A stretch of DNA of 10,146 nucleotides from Clostridiales bacterium (GTDB taxonomy: Bacteria; Bacillota; Clostridia; Lachnospirales; Lachnospiraceae): contig JAJQBM010000043.1 of the NCBI GenBank assembly GCA_021203285.1, forward strand, positions 1-10,146, given 5' to 3'. Numbering within the stretch: the first letter of the stretch is position 1; each line of letters starts with the position of its first letter. The notes below the pieces were generated by a model. That model worked only from the letters and a program-made list of their open reading frames with translations. It did not search any database and was not told where the DNA came from. A program made the position numbers and the translations under genes. This document shows positions 1-7,776 of the stretch, in pieces.

Positions 1-791
1 GTTTCCATCATCCGTATGGCCTGCACATTCTCCTTTACGTCGTGAACACGCACAAAGGCACAGCCGCAGTTCACGGCATATACGGTGGTCGCCACCGTTC
101 CGATCACCCGCTCATCGGCCGGCACATCCAGCGTCAGCCCGATCACCGATTTCCGTGAAGTGCCGAGAAGAACCGGATAACCGAACTGCATCAGCCTGTC
201 CATACGGCGAATAGCCGTCAGATTATTTTCATATGTCTTTCCGAATCCCACACCGGGATACAGTATAATGCGGTCGTCCCGGATACCTGCCTGCTTTGCC
301 AGCCGCACCGTCCCGGCGAGATCCTCGCACCACTCTCTCTCAAAATCCATGTAATCCGCCTGCTCCCGGTTGTGCATCAGGCAGCAGGCTGCCTCCGAAT
401 CCGCGATGACCCGGCCCATATCGCTGTCATACTTTAACCCCCAGATATCGTTGATCAGGTCGGCGCCCGCCTCCAGCCCCGCCTGTGCCACTTTGCTCTT
501 ATAAGTGTCCAGAGAAACCGGAATGTCAAACCGCGCCTTCACCGCCTCGATCACAGGCGTCACCCGGCCGATTTCCTCCTCATCCGAAATTTTTGTATAT
601 CCGGGCCGCGTGGACTCGCCGCCAATGTCGATGATATCCGCGCCTTCCCCGATCATCCGCTCTGTCTGCGCCAATGCCCGGTCTGTGGAATTGTATCGCC
701 CGCCATCTGAAAAGGAATCCGGCGTCACATTCAGGATTCCCATCACATAGGTCTTATTTGCCGTGTCAAATTCGCGGTTCCCTATCCTCAT
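1..791 (-). CDS. folP: Dihydropteroate synthase, C-terminus cut by window edge
   Basis: This enzyme condenses 6-hydroxymethyl-7,8-dihydropterin pyrophosphate with p-aminobenzoate to give 7,8-dihydropteroate in the cytoplasm; it is the sulfonamide target. My translation from ATG at 791 gives 263 complete codons with no stop before the edge, so only the last few residues are missing. Both family signatures are present: GILNVTPDSFSDGG (18-31) and GADIIDIGGESTRPG (50-64). Further along are SLDTYK (Asp95), LINDIWG (Asn114), the SRK loop (Lys214) and the C-terminal RVHDV (Arg248, His250), which contact pterin, pABA or phosphate in the family. The usual DPG(I/V)GFGK motif reads YPGVGFGK, so the pterin-contacting Asp is Tyr178. 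An AAAGGA site at 804-809 lies a rather long 12 nt before the ATG. It is the last visible gene of the folate operon, 39 bp after the HD gene. Confidence 0.95.
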   Translation of the reverse strand, partial: MRIGNREFDTANKTYVMGILNVTPDSFSDGGRYNSTDRALAQTERMIGEGADIIDIGGESTRPGYTKISDEEEIGRVTPVIEAVKARFDIPVSLDTYKSKVAQAGLEAGADLINDIWGLKYDSDMGRVIADSEAACCLMHNREQADYMDFEREWCEDLAGTVRLAKQAGIRDDRIILYPGVGFGKTYENNLTAIRRMDRLMQFGYPVLLGTSRKSVIGLTLDVPADERVIGTVATTVYAVNCGCAFVRVHDVKENVQAIRMME

Positions 792-830
792 TTCGCTTTT
801 TCGTCCTTTCTTTCCGCCCAATTCCCCGAA

Positions 831-1358
831 TCACCGGCAGATACTCCGGTTTTTCTCTGATTCCTCCCATTTACAGGTATCCGCCGCCGGGCAGCAGAAA
901 CAATTCCTTGAGAGCTGGTCTGCCCGCTCGATATAGTAGCTGATCGCGCTCTTGTCCTCATATCGGTATTGCCTGCCGTGATGCTCCCGGATAAAACAGC
1001 AAACCTCGTCAATCCACTCGCGGGGATATCCGACTTCGGTCAGAATCTGCCGCGCCAGTCTGACACCGGCAATGGCGTGATGCTCCCCCGTCCGGCATTG
1101 AGCCGATCGGCCGATGTCATGGATGAGCCCGGCCACATAGATGCGATCCTTTCTCTCCTCCCGTTCTGTCCGGTCCGCATCCATGTCCTGCGCATTTGTC
1201 ACGCTGTTCTCAATGCAGAGAATCCACGCGATTCTGGCGACATCCAATCCATGCTCCAGCTCGTGATGGCAGTAGATTCGTTCGCGCTCGTCCTCCTGAA
1301 CCTCCCGCATGATCTGCAGAAACCGCTCGTTATGTAATAATCGATCCGTGTACTTCAT
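831..1358 (-). CDS. HD-domain phosphohydrolase of the folate operon
   Basis: This is a 175-residue cytoplasmic protein of the HD metal-dependent phosphohydrolase superfamily; its substrate is unknown. The metal-binding pattern is visible in order: His36 in LEHGLDVARIA, His80-Asp81 in GLIHDIGR, further histidines at 93-94 and 126-127 (EHH motifs), and Asp147 in IERADQLS. After the HD fold comes a cysteine-rich tail (Cys153, 155, 156 and 162, then Trp164) that could bind a metal. The gene overlaps the end of folC by 29 nt and is followed 39 bp later by folP, so it is very likely co-translated with folate genes. A pterin phosphate or nucleotide substrate is an inference from context. The start is uncertain: ATG at 1358 has GGGTGA only 2 nt upstream, while GTG at 1364 (two codons longer) has a weak CGGGA 8 nt upstream. 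Confidence 0.88.
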   Translation of the reverse strand: MKYTDRLLHNERFLQIMREVQEDERERIYCHHELEHGLDVARIAWILCIENSVTNAQDMDADRTEREERKDRIYVAGLIHDIGRSAQCRTGEHHAIAGVRLARQILTEVGYPREWIDEVCCFIREHHGRQYRYEDKSAISYYIERADQLSRNCFCCPAADTCKWEESEKNRSICR

Positions 1359-2601
1359 ACTCACCCAATAATTCCCGGAACGCCGCCCGGACTCCTCTCA
1401 GATAATAGAGGGAGCCAAATGCCAGAATCACATCCTGCGCATCCGCCGCCTCCATGGCATATGATACTGCATCATGCGGATTTTCACAAGGGATTGCATC
1501 GATCTTTTCCTTTTGCAACTGCTTTGCCAGCTCCGTCGCCGAGAGCGCCCGCGGATTCGGCGGCGTCACCGTGTAAACCCGGTCGCCCTCCCGAAACATG
1601 ATATGAATCATCCGGTCGTACTCCTTGTCCGCGAGAACCCCCATAATGTAAATAATTCTGCGGTTTGGAAAGCTATGTTTCACCGAGGCATACAGTTTGA
1701 GAACAGCATCCTCATTGTGCGCGCCGTCCAGATAAACGTCCGGAGAAGCATAAATCTGTTCAAACCGACCCGGCCACCGGACCTTTTTCAGACCCTCTCT
1801 GACCGTTTTCCGGCAAATTTTCGGGTAATCCTTTTTCAGAACCTCCAGAACCTGAAGCACGCAGGCCGCATTTTCTACCTGAAATTCTCCGGCTAGCCTC
1901 AGCGATATGTTCATCAGGCGATCATCCGTCTTTCCGGCCAACACAAGAGACGCCCGGCTCTCTTCACACTTTTTGCGAATCACCGCCATCGCCTCCGGCT
2001 TCTGCTCCATGACAACCACCGGACAGCCCTTCTTGATAATTCCGGCCTTCGCCCCGGCAATTTCCGTCAGTGTATTGCCCAGAAACTTCGTATGGTCCCG
2101 ACTGATCGAAGTCAGGACACTCACCAGAGGTTTTTGGATCAGGTTCGTCGCATCCTCCGCGCCGCCCATGCCGACCTCCACCAATGCAATGTCACAGTTT
2201 TCCTCATAAAACCACAAAAAGGCCGCCGCCGTCTCCACCTCAAAGCGCGTGGGATGAGGCAGGCCATCCTGAACCAGACACCGACACGCAGCGGCCACCT
2301 CCGTAAAAATCTCCGCCAGCCGCACTTTCTCAATGGGCTTCCCGTTCATCAGGAACTCCTCCTCATAGGAGAACACATCCGGCGTGTCAAACCGCCCTGT
2401 CCGATACCCCGACTCGACAAGAACCGAGGAGAGCATCACGCCTACGGATCCCTTCCCATTCGTGCCCGCAATGTGAACGATGGGGATGCGCTCCTGCACA
2501 TCGCCCAGCTCCCTCATCAGAGCACGGATGCCGGTCAGACCGGGCTGAATGCCGTATTTTTGTGTCTCGTCCAGAAAGGACATCGCTTCTTCATAATTCA
2601 T
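1330..2601 (-). CDS. folC: Dihydrofolate synthase / folylpolyglutamate synthase
   Basis: FolC ligates L-glutamate to dihydropteroate and then extends the glutamate tail of reduced folates, using ATP, in the cytoplasm. The 423-residue length is normal for the family. Visible motifs are the P-loop HIAGTNGKGS (43-52), the Mur-ligase-like segment EVGMGGAEDATN (142-153), SISRDHTKFLGNTLTEIAGA (165-184), GRFE (278-281), LDGAHN (291-296) and a C-terminal TPPNPRALSATELA block (346-359). Because folP is in the same operon, a bifunctional DHFS/FPGS role is likely. The Arg usual in the GGRxDATN motif is Ala148 here. I chose ATG at 2601 over the in-frame GTG at 2613, because the protein then begins MNYEEAM as in relatives and AGGGTGA sits 8 nt before it. 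It starts 27 bp after the cyclo-ligase gene and overlaps the HD gene at its 3' end. Confidence 0.96.
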   Translation of the reverse strand: MNYEEAMSFLDETQKYGIQPGLTGIRALMRELGDVQERIPIVHIAGTNGKGSVGVMLSSVLVESGYRTGRFDTPDVFSYEEEFLMNGKPIEKVRLAEIFTEVAAACRCLVQDGLPHPTRFEVETAAAFLWFYEENCDIALVEVGMGGAEDATNLIQKPLVSVLTSISRDHTKFLGNTLTEIAGAKAGIIKKGCPVVVMEQKPEAMAVIRKKCEESRASLVLAGKTDDRLMNISLRLAGEFQVENAACVLQVLEVLKKDYPKICRKTVREGLKKVRWPGRFEQIYASPDVYLDGAHNEDAVLKLYASVKHSFPNRRIIYIMGVLADKEYDRMIHIMFREGDRVYTVTPPNPRALSATELAKQLQKEKIDAIPCENPHDAVSYAMEAADAQDVILAFGSLYYLRGVRAAFRELLGEYEVHGSIIT

Positions 2602-2609
2602 AACCGGTC

Positions 2610-2616
2610 TCACCCT
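2610..2616 (-). promoter_or_regulatory. Ribosome binding site deciding the folC start
   Basis: AGGGTGA on the minus strand is 8 nt upstream of the ATG at 2601. The alternative GTG at 2613 lies inside this site, which argues for the ATG. Confidence 0.7.
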
Positions 2617-2628
2617 GCCATCGCGTTT

Positions 2629-3234
2629 TTAATATAAAACTTTCCTTTCATAGCAATTCCGTTCAGTCATGATGCAGGACATCACCACATCGAATGGATC
2701 TGCCGGAAGCTGATCCGCTATCTGCAGCTCATATGCCACTCCCATCATGACACACCGATTGTCCCCCGCGAAATGACGGTCATAGTAGCCCTTTCCGAAC
2801 CCCATGCGATTCCCATGGCGGTCAAAGGCCACGCCGGGCGTCAGCACGAGTGCCACCTCCCCGCGCCAGTCCGCGGGAACCGGCCGGGATGGTCCGTCCA
2901 AAGGATCCGATTCACCGTCCTCCGACGGCTCCATCACGCCAAAGGCTCCCTCCGAGAGCTGTCCAAAATCCTCCACCTCAAAAAACCGCAGTTCTTCCCC
3001 AAACACCTTCGGAAACGCCACACGCTTTCCCTGCCGCCATGCCGCCTCCACAACCGGGCGGATATCCGCCTCATTGCCCAGAGGATAGTAGGCGTAGATA
3101 TATTTTGCATTTTTAAACAGGGGACTCTCTGAAATCCGTCTGCAGATTCGGGCGGACAATCTCTCCGCCAAGTCCCGGTCCATATCGTTCCGGAGCGTCC
3201 TGTATTTCTTTCTCATTTCCTGTTTCTGCGTCAT
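2629..3234 (-). CDS. 5-formyltetrahydrofolate cyclo-ligase (MTHFS)
   Basis: This enzyme converts 5-formyl-THF to 5,10-methenyl-THF with ATP hydrolysis, returning stored or inhibitory 5-formyl-THF to the one-carbon pool. The 201-residue product fits the family. It has the basic N-terminus RKKYRTLRNDM (8-18), the segment AYYPLGNEADIRPVV (48-62) and the hallmark ATP/phosphate-binding stretch PGVAFDRHGNRMGFGKGYYD (133-152). A slightly long acidic and proline-rich loop (about 102-125) precedes the hallmark. ATG at 3234 is preferred over the ATG at 3276, because AGAGGA lies 8 nt upstream of it and the extra 14 residues do not look like the family. It heads the folate operon, ending 27 bp before folC. 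E. coli and Bacillus homologues are named ygfA (fau) and yqgN; I give no symbol here. Identification is firm; only the start is a choice. Confidence 0.95.
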   Translation of the reverse strand: MTQKQEMRKKYRTLRNDMDRDLAERLSARICRRISESPLFKNAKYIYAYYPLGNEADIRPVVEAAWRQGKRVAFPKVFGEELRFFEVEDFGQLSEGAFGVMEPSEDGESDPLDGPSRPVPADWRGEVALVLTPGVAFDRHGNRMGFGKGYYDRHFAGDNRCVMMGVAYELQIADQLPADPFDVVMSCIMTERNCYERKVLY

Positions 3235-3334
3235 ACACGGTTTCCTCTCTCCGGACAGTACAACACCGCCCGACATCTCTGCCGGGTGGCATCTTCCCTT
3301 TTATCATTTCACATATAGCTTTTCACATTACGAT
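3235..3334 (-). other. Leader region between hppA and the folate operon
   Basis: This 100-bp gap is AT-rich next to hppA (about 3295-3334), where a promoter for the folate operon would be expected, but I cannot point to a convincing -35/-10 pair. It holds an 8-bp direct repeat, TTTCACAT on the plus strand at 3307-3314 and 3321-3328. It also holds a short GC-rich inverted repeat at 3266-3289 (CCGCCCG against CGGGTGG). No U-run follows the inverted repeat on the minus strand, so it is not a clear hppA terminator. Nothing resembles a tetrahydrofolate riboswitch. Confidence 0.4.
3243..3248 (-). promoter_or_regulatory. Ribosome binding site deciding the cyclo-ligase start
   Basis: AGAGGA on the minus strand is 8 nt upstream of the ATG at 3234. 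No comparable site precedes the in-frame ATG at 3276. Confidence 0.7.
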
Positions 3335-5335
3335 CTACAGCAGTCCGCCGATGGAGAGGAAGATCGGTGCAAACACCAGTGACACGATGGTCATCAGCTT
3401 GATCAGGATATTGATGGACGGTCCGGACGTATCCTTGAACGGATCTCCGACCGTGTCGCCGACAACCGCCGCCTTATGCGGTTCACTTCCCTTGCCGCCG
3501 TGCCGGCCGCTCTCGATATACTTTTTCGCGTTATCCCACGCTCCGCCGGAGTTTGCCATGAAAATCGCCATCATAACGCCCGTGACCAACGCTCCCGCCA
3601 GCAGTCCGCCGAGAGCCTCCGGTCCTAAGAGGATGCCGACAACGATCGGCACGACGATCGCGATCACACCCGGAACAATCATTTCCTTAAGAGACGCCTG
3701 TGTGGAAATGCCGATGCAGGTCTTGTAATCCGGCCGACTCGTTCCCTCCAGAATCCCCGGATCTGCCTTGAACTGTCTGCGGACCTCCTCGATCATCTTG
3801 TAAGCCGCTTTGGATACCGCTTCCATGGTAATTGCAGAGAAGAGGAACGGAAGCATCGCGCCGATAAACAGTCCGACGATCACGGTCGGGACCAGCAGGT
3901 CAATCGCCGTAAGCTCCACCGCCTCCGCATAGGAGACAAAGAGGGAAAGCGCTGTCAGAGCCGCGGATCCGATTGCAAAACCCTTGCCGATGGCTGCGGT
4001 CGTATTTCCAACGGAATCCAGTGAATCCGTGATCTCACGAACGCTCTCATCCAGTCCGGACATCTCGGCAATGCCGCCCGCATTGTCCGCGATCGGGCCG
4101 TAAGCGTCAACGGCAACCGTGCTGCCCGTCGTCGCAAGCATGCCGACCGCCGCAAGTGCGATACCGTACACGCCGCTGAACTGATAGGCCACGAAGATAC
4201 CGGCAGCGATCAGAATGATCGGCCATGTGCAGGAGTTCATACCGACCGCAAGGCCGCTGATGATGTTTGTCGCAGAACCGGTCTCGGACTGCTCCGCAAT
4301 CTTCTGCACAGGTTTATATTTGTCAGAGGTGTAATACTCGGTAATCCGCCCGATCAGAATACCGACCAGCAGACCGGCAATGATCGCGCCGCACGGCTTG
4401 TAAGAGCCGAGCATCGGCTTGCTCAGCACGATAGCCAGAACGATGGTGATGATATCCGCCACATTGCTTCCGGTATTCAGCGCCTTCTGCGGGTCTCCGC
4501 CGTCCTTGCCGCGGACGAAGAAAATACCGATGATGGAGGCGATGATACCCACGGCCGCCAGCACCAGCGGATACAGCGCTCCGCCGAGCTGCCCGAAGGA
4601 ACCGGAGATGCCGGATGCGATCAGCCCCAGCGTGATCGCCGAGATGATGGAACCTACATAGGACTCAAACAGATCCGCGCCCATACCGGCGACATCGCCG
4701 ACGTTGTCACCCACGTTATCCGCGATAACGGCCGGGTTGCGCGGGTCATCCTCCGGGATACCGGCCTCAACCTTACCGACAAGGTCCGCGCCGACATCCG
4801 CAGCCTTCGTGTAGATACCGCCGCCCACACGGGCAAACAGTGCAACCGAGGATGCGCCGAGAGAAAATCCGAATAAAATAGAGGAATTGCCGGTGATCAG
4901 ATAAATCGCGCTCACACCGAGAAGTCCGAGCCCGACCACGCAGAGCCCCATCACGGCTCCGCCGCGGAATGCGACCGGAAGCGCCGCAGACATTCCCTTC
5001 TCCTTAGCGGCGTTCGCGGTCCGGACATTGGCGCGCGTCGCGACGCTCATACCGAAATATCCGGCCAGAATTGAAAAGACCGCGCCGATCACAAAGCAGA
5101 CCGCCGTCGGCCAACTGATGGCAAATCCCACCACGACAAAGACCACAACGATAAAAATAATCAGAATCTTGTACTCTGAAAACAGGAACGCCTGCGCGCC
5201 CTCATGGATCGCCGCGGAAATCTCCTTCATCCGATCCGTGCCCTCCGGCTGCTTTCTCACATTCGCAGCCAGCCCCGCGGCGACAATCAGCGCGATGACG
5301 GCAATGGCCGGAATAATTACAGTCCAGGTTACCAT
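3335..5335 (-). CDS. hppA: K+-stimulated membrane pyrophosphatase, probably Na+-pumping
   Basis: This integral membrane protein couples pyrophosphate hydrolysis to cation export, building an ion gradient and clearing PPi from biosynthesis. The 666 residues match the usual bacterial length, and hydrophobic segments run throughout (about 16 helices expected). The active-site motifs are complete: [20 protein letters not shown] (171-190), [10 protein letters not shown] (192-201), DNVGDNVGD (206-214) and the C-terminal [15 protein letters not shown] (626-640). [10 protein letters not shown] (443-452) has Ala447 and Gly450, where K+-independent members have Lys and Thr, so K+ dependence is predicted. 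Glu224 in DLFESYVGS is placed as in Na+-pumping enzymes; dual Na+/H+ transport is not excluded. The start at 5335 is set by GGGAGGT 8 nt upstream; a 23-residue extension to 5404 would run through the promoter. It is separated from the topoisomerase operon by 180 bp and seems to be transcribed alone. Confidence 0.97.
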   Translation of the reverse strand: MVTWTVIIPAIAVIALIVAAGLAANVRKQPEGTDRMKEISAAIHEGAQAFLFSEYKILIIFIVVVFVVVGFAISWPTAVCFVIGAVFSILAGYFGMSVATRANVRTANAAKEKGMSAALPVAFRGGAVMGLCVVGLGLLGVSAIYLITGNSSILFGFSLGASSVALFARVGGGIYTKAADVGADLVGKVEAGIPEDDPRNPAVIADNVGDNVGDVAGMGADLFESYVGSIISAITLGLIASGISGSFGQLGGALYPLVLAAVGIIASIIGIFFVRGKDGGDPQKALNTGSNVADIITIVLAIVLSKPMLGSYKPCGAIIAGLLVGILIGRITEYYTSDKYKPVQKIAEQSETGSATNIISGLAVGMNSCTWPIILIAAGIFVAYQFSGVYGIALAAVGMLATTGSTVAVDAYGPIADNAGGIAEMSGLDESVREITDSLDSVGNTTAAIGKGFAIGSAALTALSLFVSYAEAVELTAIDLLVPTVIVGLFIGAMLPFLFSAITMEAVSKAAYKMIEEVRRQFKADPGILEGTSRPDYKTCIGISTQASLKEMIVPGVIAIVVPIVVGILLGPEALGGLLAGALVTGVMMAIFMANSGGAWDNAKKYIESGRHGGKGSEPHKAAVVGDTVGDPFKDTSGPSINILIKLMTIVSLVFAPIFLSIGGLL

Positions 5336-5342
5336 TTCAACT

Positions 5343-5349
5343 ACCTCCC
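5343..5349 (-). promoter_or_regulatory. Strong ribosome binding site of hppA
   Basis: GGGAGGT on the minus strand lies 7 nt before the ATG at 5335 (8 nt counted from the GGAGG core). It is the best Shine-Dalgarno match in the window and fixes the hppA start. Confidence 0.85.
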
Positions 5350-5371
5350 ATATAACATAAAATCTGAAATT

Positions 5372-5401
5372 ATAGTAGCATATGCACAACAGGAAAGTCA
5401 A
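5372..5401 (-). promoter_or_regulatory. Predicted sigma-A-type promoter of hppA
   Basis: On the minus strand TTGACT (5396-5401) is followed after 18 nt by TACTAT (5372-5377), which is preceded by TG one base upstream (5379-5380), an extended -10. A perfect TATAAT overlaps at 5369-5374, but its 21-nt spacing from TTGACT is too long, so either -10 register might be used. Transcription would start near 5360-5365, giving a leader of about 25-30 nt with the strong ribosome binding site. Confidence 0.6.
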
Positions 5402-5515
5402 CACTCGTTAATTACTTATCAAGGATTCACAGAATGTTCCCATTTTTCTTCCGTTTTGTCTAAAAAAATATCCGACTTTCCGAGGCAAAAAATCGTCAAA
5501 GTGACCACACGGTTC

Positions 5516-7756
5516 CTAACGTTTTACCCCCTTCGTGTCGCGTCCCCCGATGCGGAGACGGTTCAGGGCGATCTCCTTCCCGTTCACCGTGACGGCCGGG
5601 CTCTCCTCTCCGTTCAGCACCCACCCGGATGCCAGCGAATCCCCCTCGCCGAGCTTCATTCCGCGGACACCGAGAGTGCCCTTTTTCTTCTCCGGAATAT
5701 CCGATGCCGCGATCCGGAGAAAGTAATTTTTCCGGGACTGCATGACAAACGTGTCCTCCTCCGCGGCAACGCCCGCATACAGAAGCCGGTCGTCCTCCAA
5801 CAGCTTCGTCGCTGCCGTTGTCCGCTTCGCCACATCAAACTCCGCACCGTCCACGCGCTTTATCATCGCTGCCGCAGTGGCAAAAATGACCTTTCGGTCA
5901 CGCACGGCAGACAACGGCAGAATCGAGACAATGCTCTCGTTTTCACTGGAATAATTGCAGATATTATCCACCGGGATACCGCGATCCCGGAATTTCCCAT
6001 ACGGGACATCCTCCATCTTTACCAGATGCATCTGCCCGATATCCGTGAAAAGGCAGAGCCGGTCGTCGCTCATACAGGAAAAGACCTGCCGGTTCTCCGC
6101 ATCCGCGGCCTCCTTGTTTCGCTCGTAGGTGGGCAGGTCGACGGATTTGACATAGCCGAAACGATCCACCAGAAGGACAACGGGAAACGCATCCGCTTTT
6201 TTCTCCTCATATACCGCAGCCTTGCCATTTTCGATAACGGTCCGGCGCGGTGCGGCAAACTCCTGTTTCAGCTCCTTCATTTCCTGCATCAGAACCTTCG
6301 CCATGGCAGCGCGGCTGCCGAGCACCTTCTCATAGAAAGCAATATTTTTCAGCGTCTCATCGTGCTCCTTAATCAGCGCCTCGATCTCCAGCCCGATCAG
6401 CTTGTACAGACGCATATCCAGAATCGCCTGTGCCTGGCGCTCCGTGAAATGCAGCATGGAGGCCGTCTTCTGTGAGAGCTTTGACCGGAATTTGATGCCT
6501 TCCGTGTTGCCCTCCACCAGACACGCCTTTGCCTGCTTAATGTTTTTGCTCCCGCGAAGAATCTCGATGATCAGGTCGATGACGTCGCAGGCGCGGATCA
6601 GACCCTCCTGAATCTCCTGTTTCTCGCGCTCCTTATTCAGGAGTGTCGTGTATTTCCGCGTCGCAAGCTCATACTGGAACTGAACATTGTGACGGATGAT
6701 GCTGACGATTCCCATCGTCTCCGGCCGTCCGCCCGCGACAGCCAGCATATTGACGCCGAAAGTATCCTCCAGCCGTGTCTTTTTATACAGCAGATTGCAG
6801 ATATTTTCCGCATCCGCGCCCTTTTTCAGCTCAATGACAATGCGGATCCCTTCCTTGGAGGACTGGTTCGAGATATCCGTGATATCCGTCGTTTTTTTCG
6901 TCTCCACCAGACTGTAGACATCGTTTAAAAATTTGCCGATGTTCGCGCCGATCATGGTGTAGGGAATCTCGGAGATCACAATGCGCTCCCTGCCGCCCTT
7001 TACCTTCTCGATCTCCACCTTGCCGCGCATGCGGATCTTGCCCATTCCGGTCTCATAGACCTCGCGCAGCTCGTCCTTGTTGATGACAATGCCTCCGGTC
7101 GGGAAATCCGGTCCGGGGATGATTTCAAACATCTCCTCCGTCGTGATATCCGGATTCTTCATATAGGCGATCACCCCGTCGATCACCTCACCGAGATTGT
7201 GCGGCGGTATGCTCGTCGCCATGCCGACCGCGATGCCTTCCGCGCCGTTGACCAGAATATTCGGAATTTTTACCGGAAGGACAGACGGTTCTTTCTCCGT
7301 CGCGTCAAAATTCGGGATAAAATCGACCACGTTCTTATCCAGATCGGCAAGATATGCCTCCTGCGTGATTTTCTGCAGGCGCGCCTCCGTGTAGCGCATG
7401 GCCGCCGCTCCGTCTCCCTCAATGGAGCCGAAGTTGCCGTGCCCGTCCACCAGCGGCATCCCGCACTTAAAATCCTGCGCCATCACGACCAGCGCGCCGT
7501 AGATGGAGCTGTCCCCGTGGGGATGATATTTACCCATCGTATCACCCACGATACGGGCGCTCTTGCGGTACGGGCGGTCGTACCGGATCCCCAGCTCATA
7601 CATATCATACAGTGTCCGGCGCTGCACCGGCTTTAGCCCGTCCCGGACATCCGGCAGTGCGCGCGCCACGATCACGCTCATCGCGTAGTCAATATAGGAT
7701 TTCTGCATAATTTCAGAATATTCTGTTTGAAGAATCTGTTCCCCTGTGTTGCTCAT
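5516..7756 (-). CDS. parC: Type IIA DNA topoisomerase subunit A (ParC/GyrA-type)
   Basis: This is the DNA breakage-reunion subunit of a type II topoisomerase, working as an A2B2 tetramer with the product of the gene just upstream. At 746 residues it is shorter than typical gyrase A. It has the quinolone-pocket helix with [16 protein letters not shown] (75-90), the catalytic Tyr122 with Arg121 in [27 protein letters not shown] (174-191), a coiled-coil tower and C-gate region (about 340-500) and a C-terminal beta-pinwheel domain (about 524-746). The C-terminal domain lacks a clear QRRGGKG GyrA box; KKKGTLG (690-696) is at most a degenerate version at the wrong end. This favours a decatenating topoisomerase IV, but sequence alone cannot exclude a gyrase. 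Gly87 replaces the usual acidic residue of the quinolone site. AGGGGA lies 8 nt before the ATG, and the gene starts 20 bp after subunit B ends. Confidence 0.93.
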   Translation of the reverse strand: MSNTGEQILQTEYSEIMQKSYIDYAMSVIVARALPDVRDGLKPVQRRTLYDMYELGIRYDRPYRKSARIVGDTMGKYHPHGDSSIYGALVVMAQDFKCGMPLVDGHGNFGSIEGDGAAAMRYTEARLQKITQEAYLADLDKNVVDFIPNFDATEKEPSVLPVKIPNILVNGAEGIAVGMATSIPPHNLGEVIDGVIAYMKNPDITTEEMFEIIPGPDFPTGGIVINKDELREVYETGMGKIRMRGKVEIEKVKGGRERIVISEIPYTMIGANIGKFLNDVYSLVETKKTTDITDISNQSSKEGIRIVIELKKGADAENICNLLYKKTRLEDTFGVNMLAVAGGRPETMGIVSIIRHNVQFQYELATRKYTTLLNKEREKQEIQEGLIRACDVIDLIIEILRGSKNIKQAKACLVEGNTEGIKFRSKLSQKTASMLHFTERQAQAILDMRLYKLIGLEIEALIKEHDETLKNIAFYEKVLGSRAAMAKVLMQEMKELKQEFAAPRRTVIENGKAAVYEEKKADAFPVVLLVDRFGYVKSVDLPTYERNKEAADAENRQVFSCMSDDRLCLFTDIGQMHLVKMEDVPYGKFRDRGIPVDNICNYSSENESIVSILPLSAVRDRKVIFATAAAMIKRVDGAEFDVAKRTTAATKLLEDDRLLYAGVAAEEDTFVMQSRKNYFLRIAASDIPEKKKGTLGVRGMKLGEGDSLASGWVLNGEESPAVTVNGKEIALNRLRIGGRDTKGVKR

Positions 7757-7776
7757 CTTATATTTCCCCTCATCCG

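Noticed and set aside
2092..2637. Plus-strand open frame of 181 codons
   Set aside because: It is entirely antisense to folC and the folC/cyclo-ligase junction, with no domain and no good ribosome binding site.
3266..3289. GC-rich inverted repeat as a terminator for hppA
   Set aside because: On the minus strand the stem has an internal A-C mismatch and no U-run follows it; the nearby T-rich stretch is on the wrong side.
3235..3334. Tetrahydrofolate riboswitch ahead of the folate operon
   Set aside because: The gap is only 100 bp and none of the conserved THF riboswitch helices or motifs are visible.
5336..5404. N-terminal extension of hppA to 5404
   Set aside because: The extra 23 codons run through the strong ribosome binding site and the predicted promoter, and family members begin near the chosen start.
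5456..5500. T-rich stretches after subunit A as an intrinsic terminator
   Set aside because: Two T-runs are present on the minus strand, but I could find only a 4-bp stem before them, which is too weak to call.
5204..6475. Long plus-strand open frame of 423 codons
   Set aside because: It runs antisense across the hppA 5' end, the intergenic promoter region and the end of the subunit A gene, all clearly real on the minus strand. Its product has no recognisable domain and a His/Arg-rich makeup typical of antisense frames.
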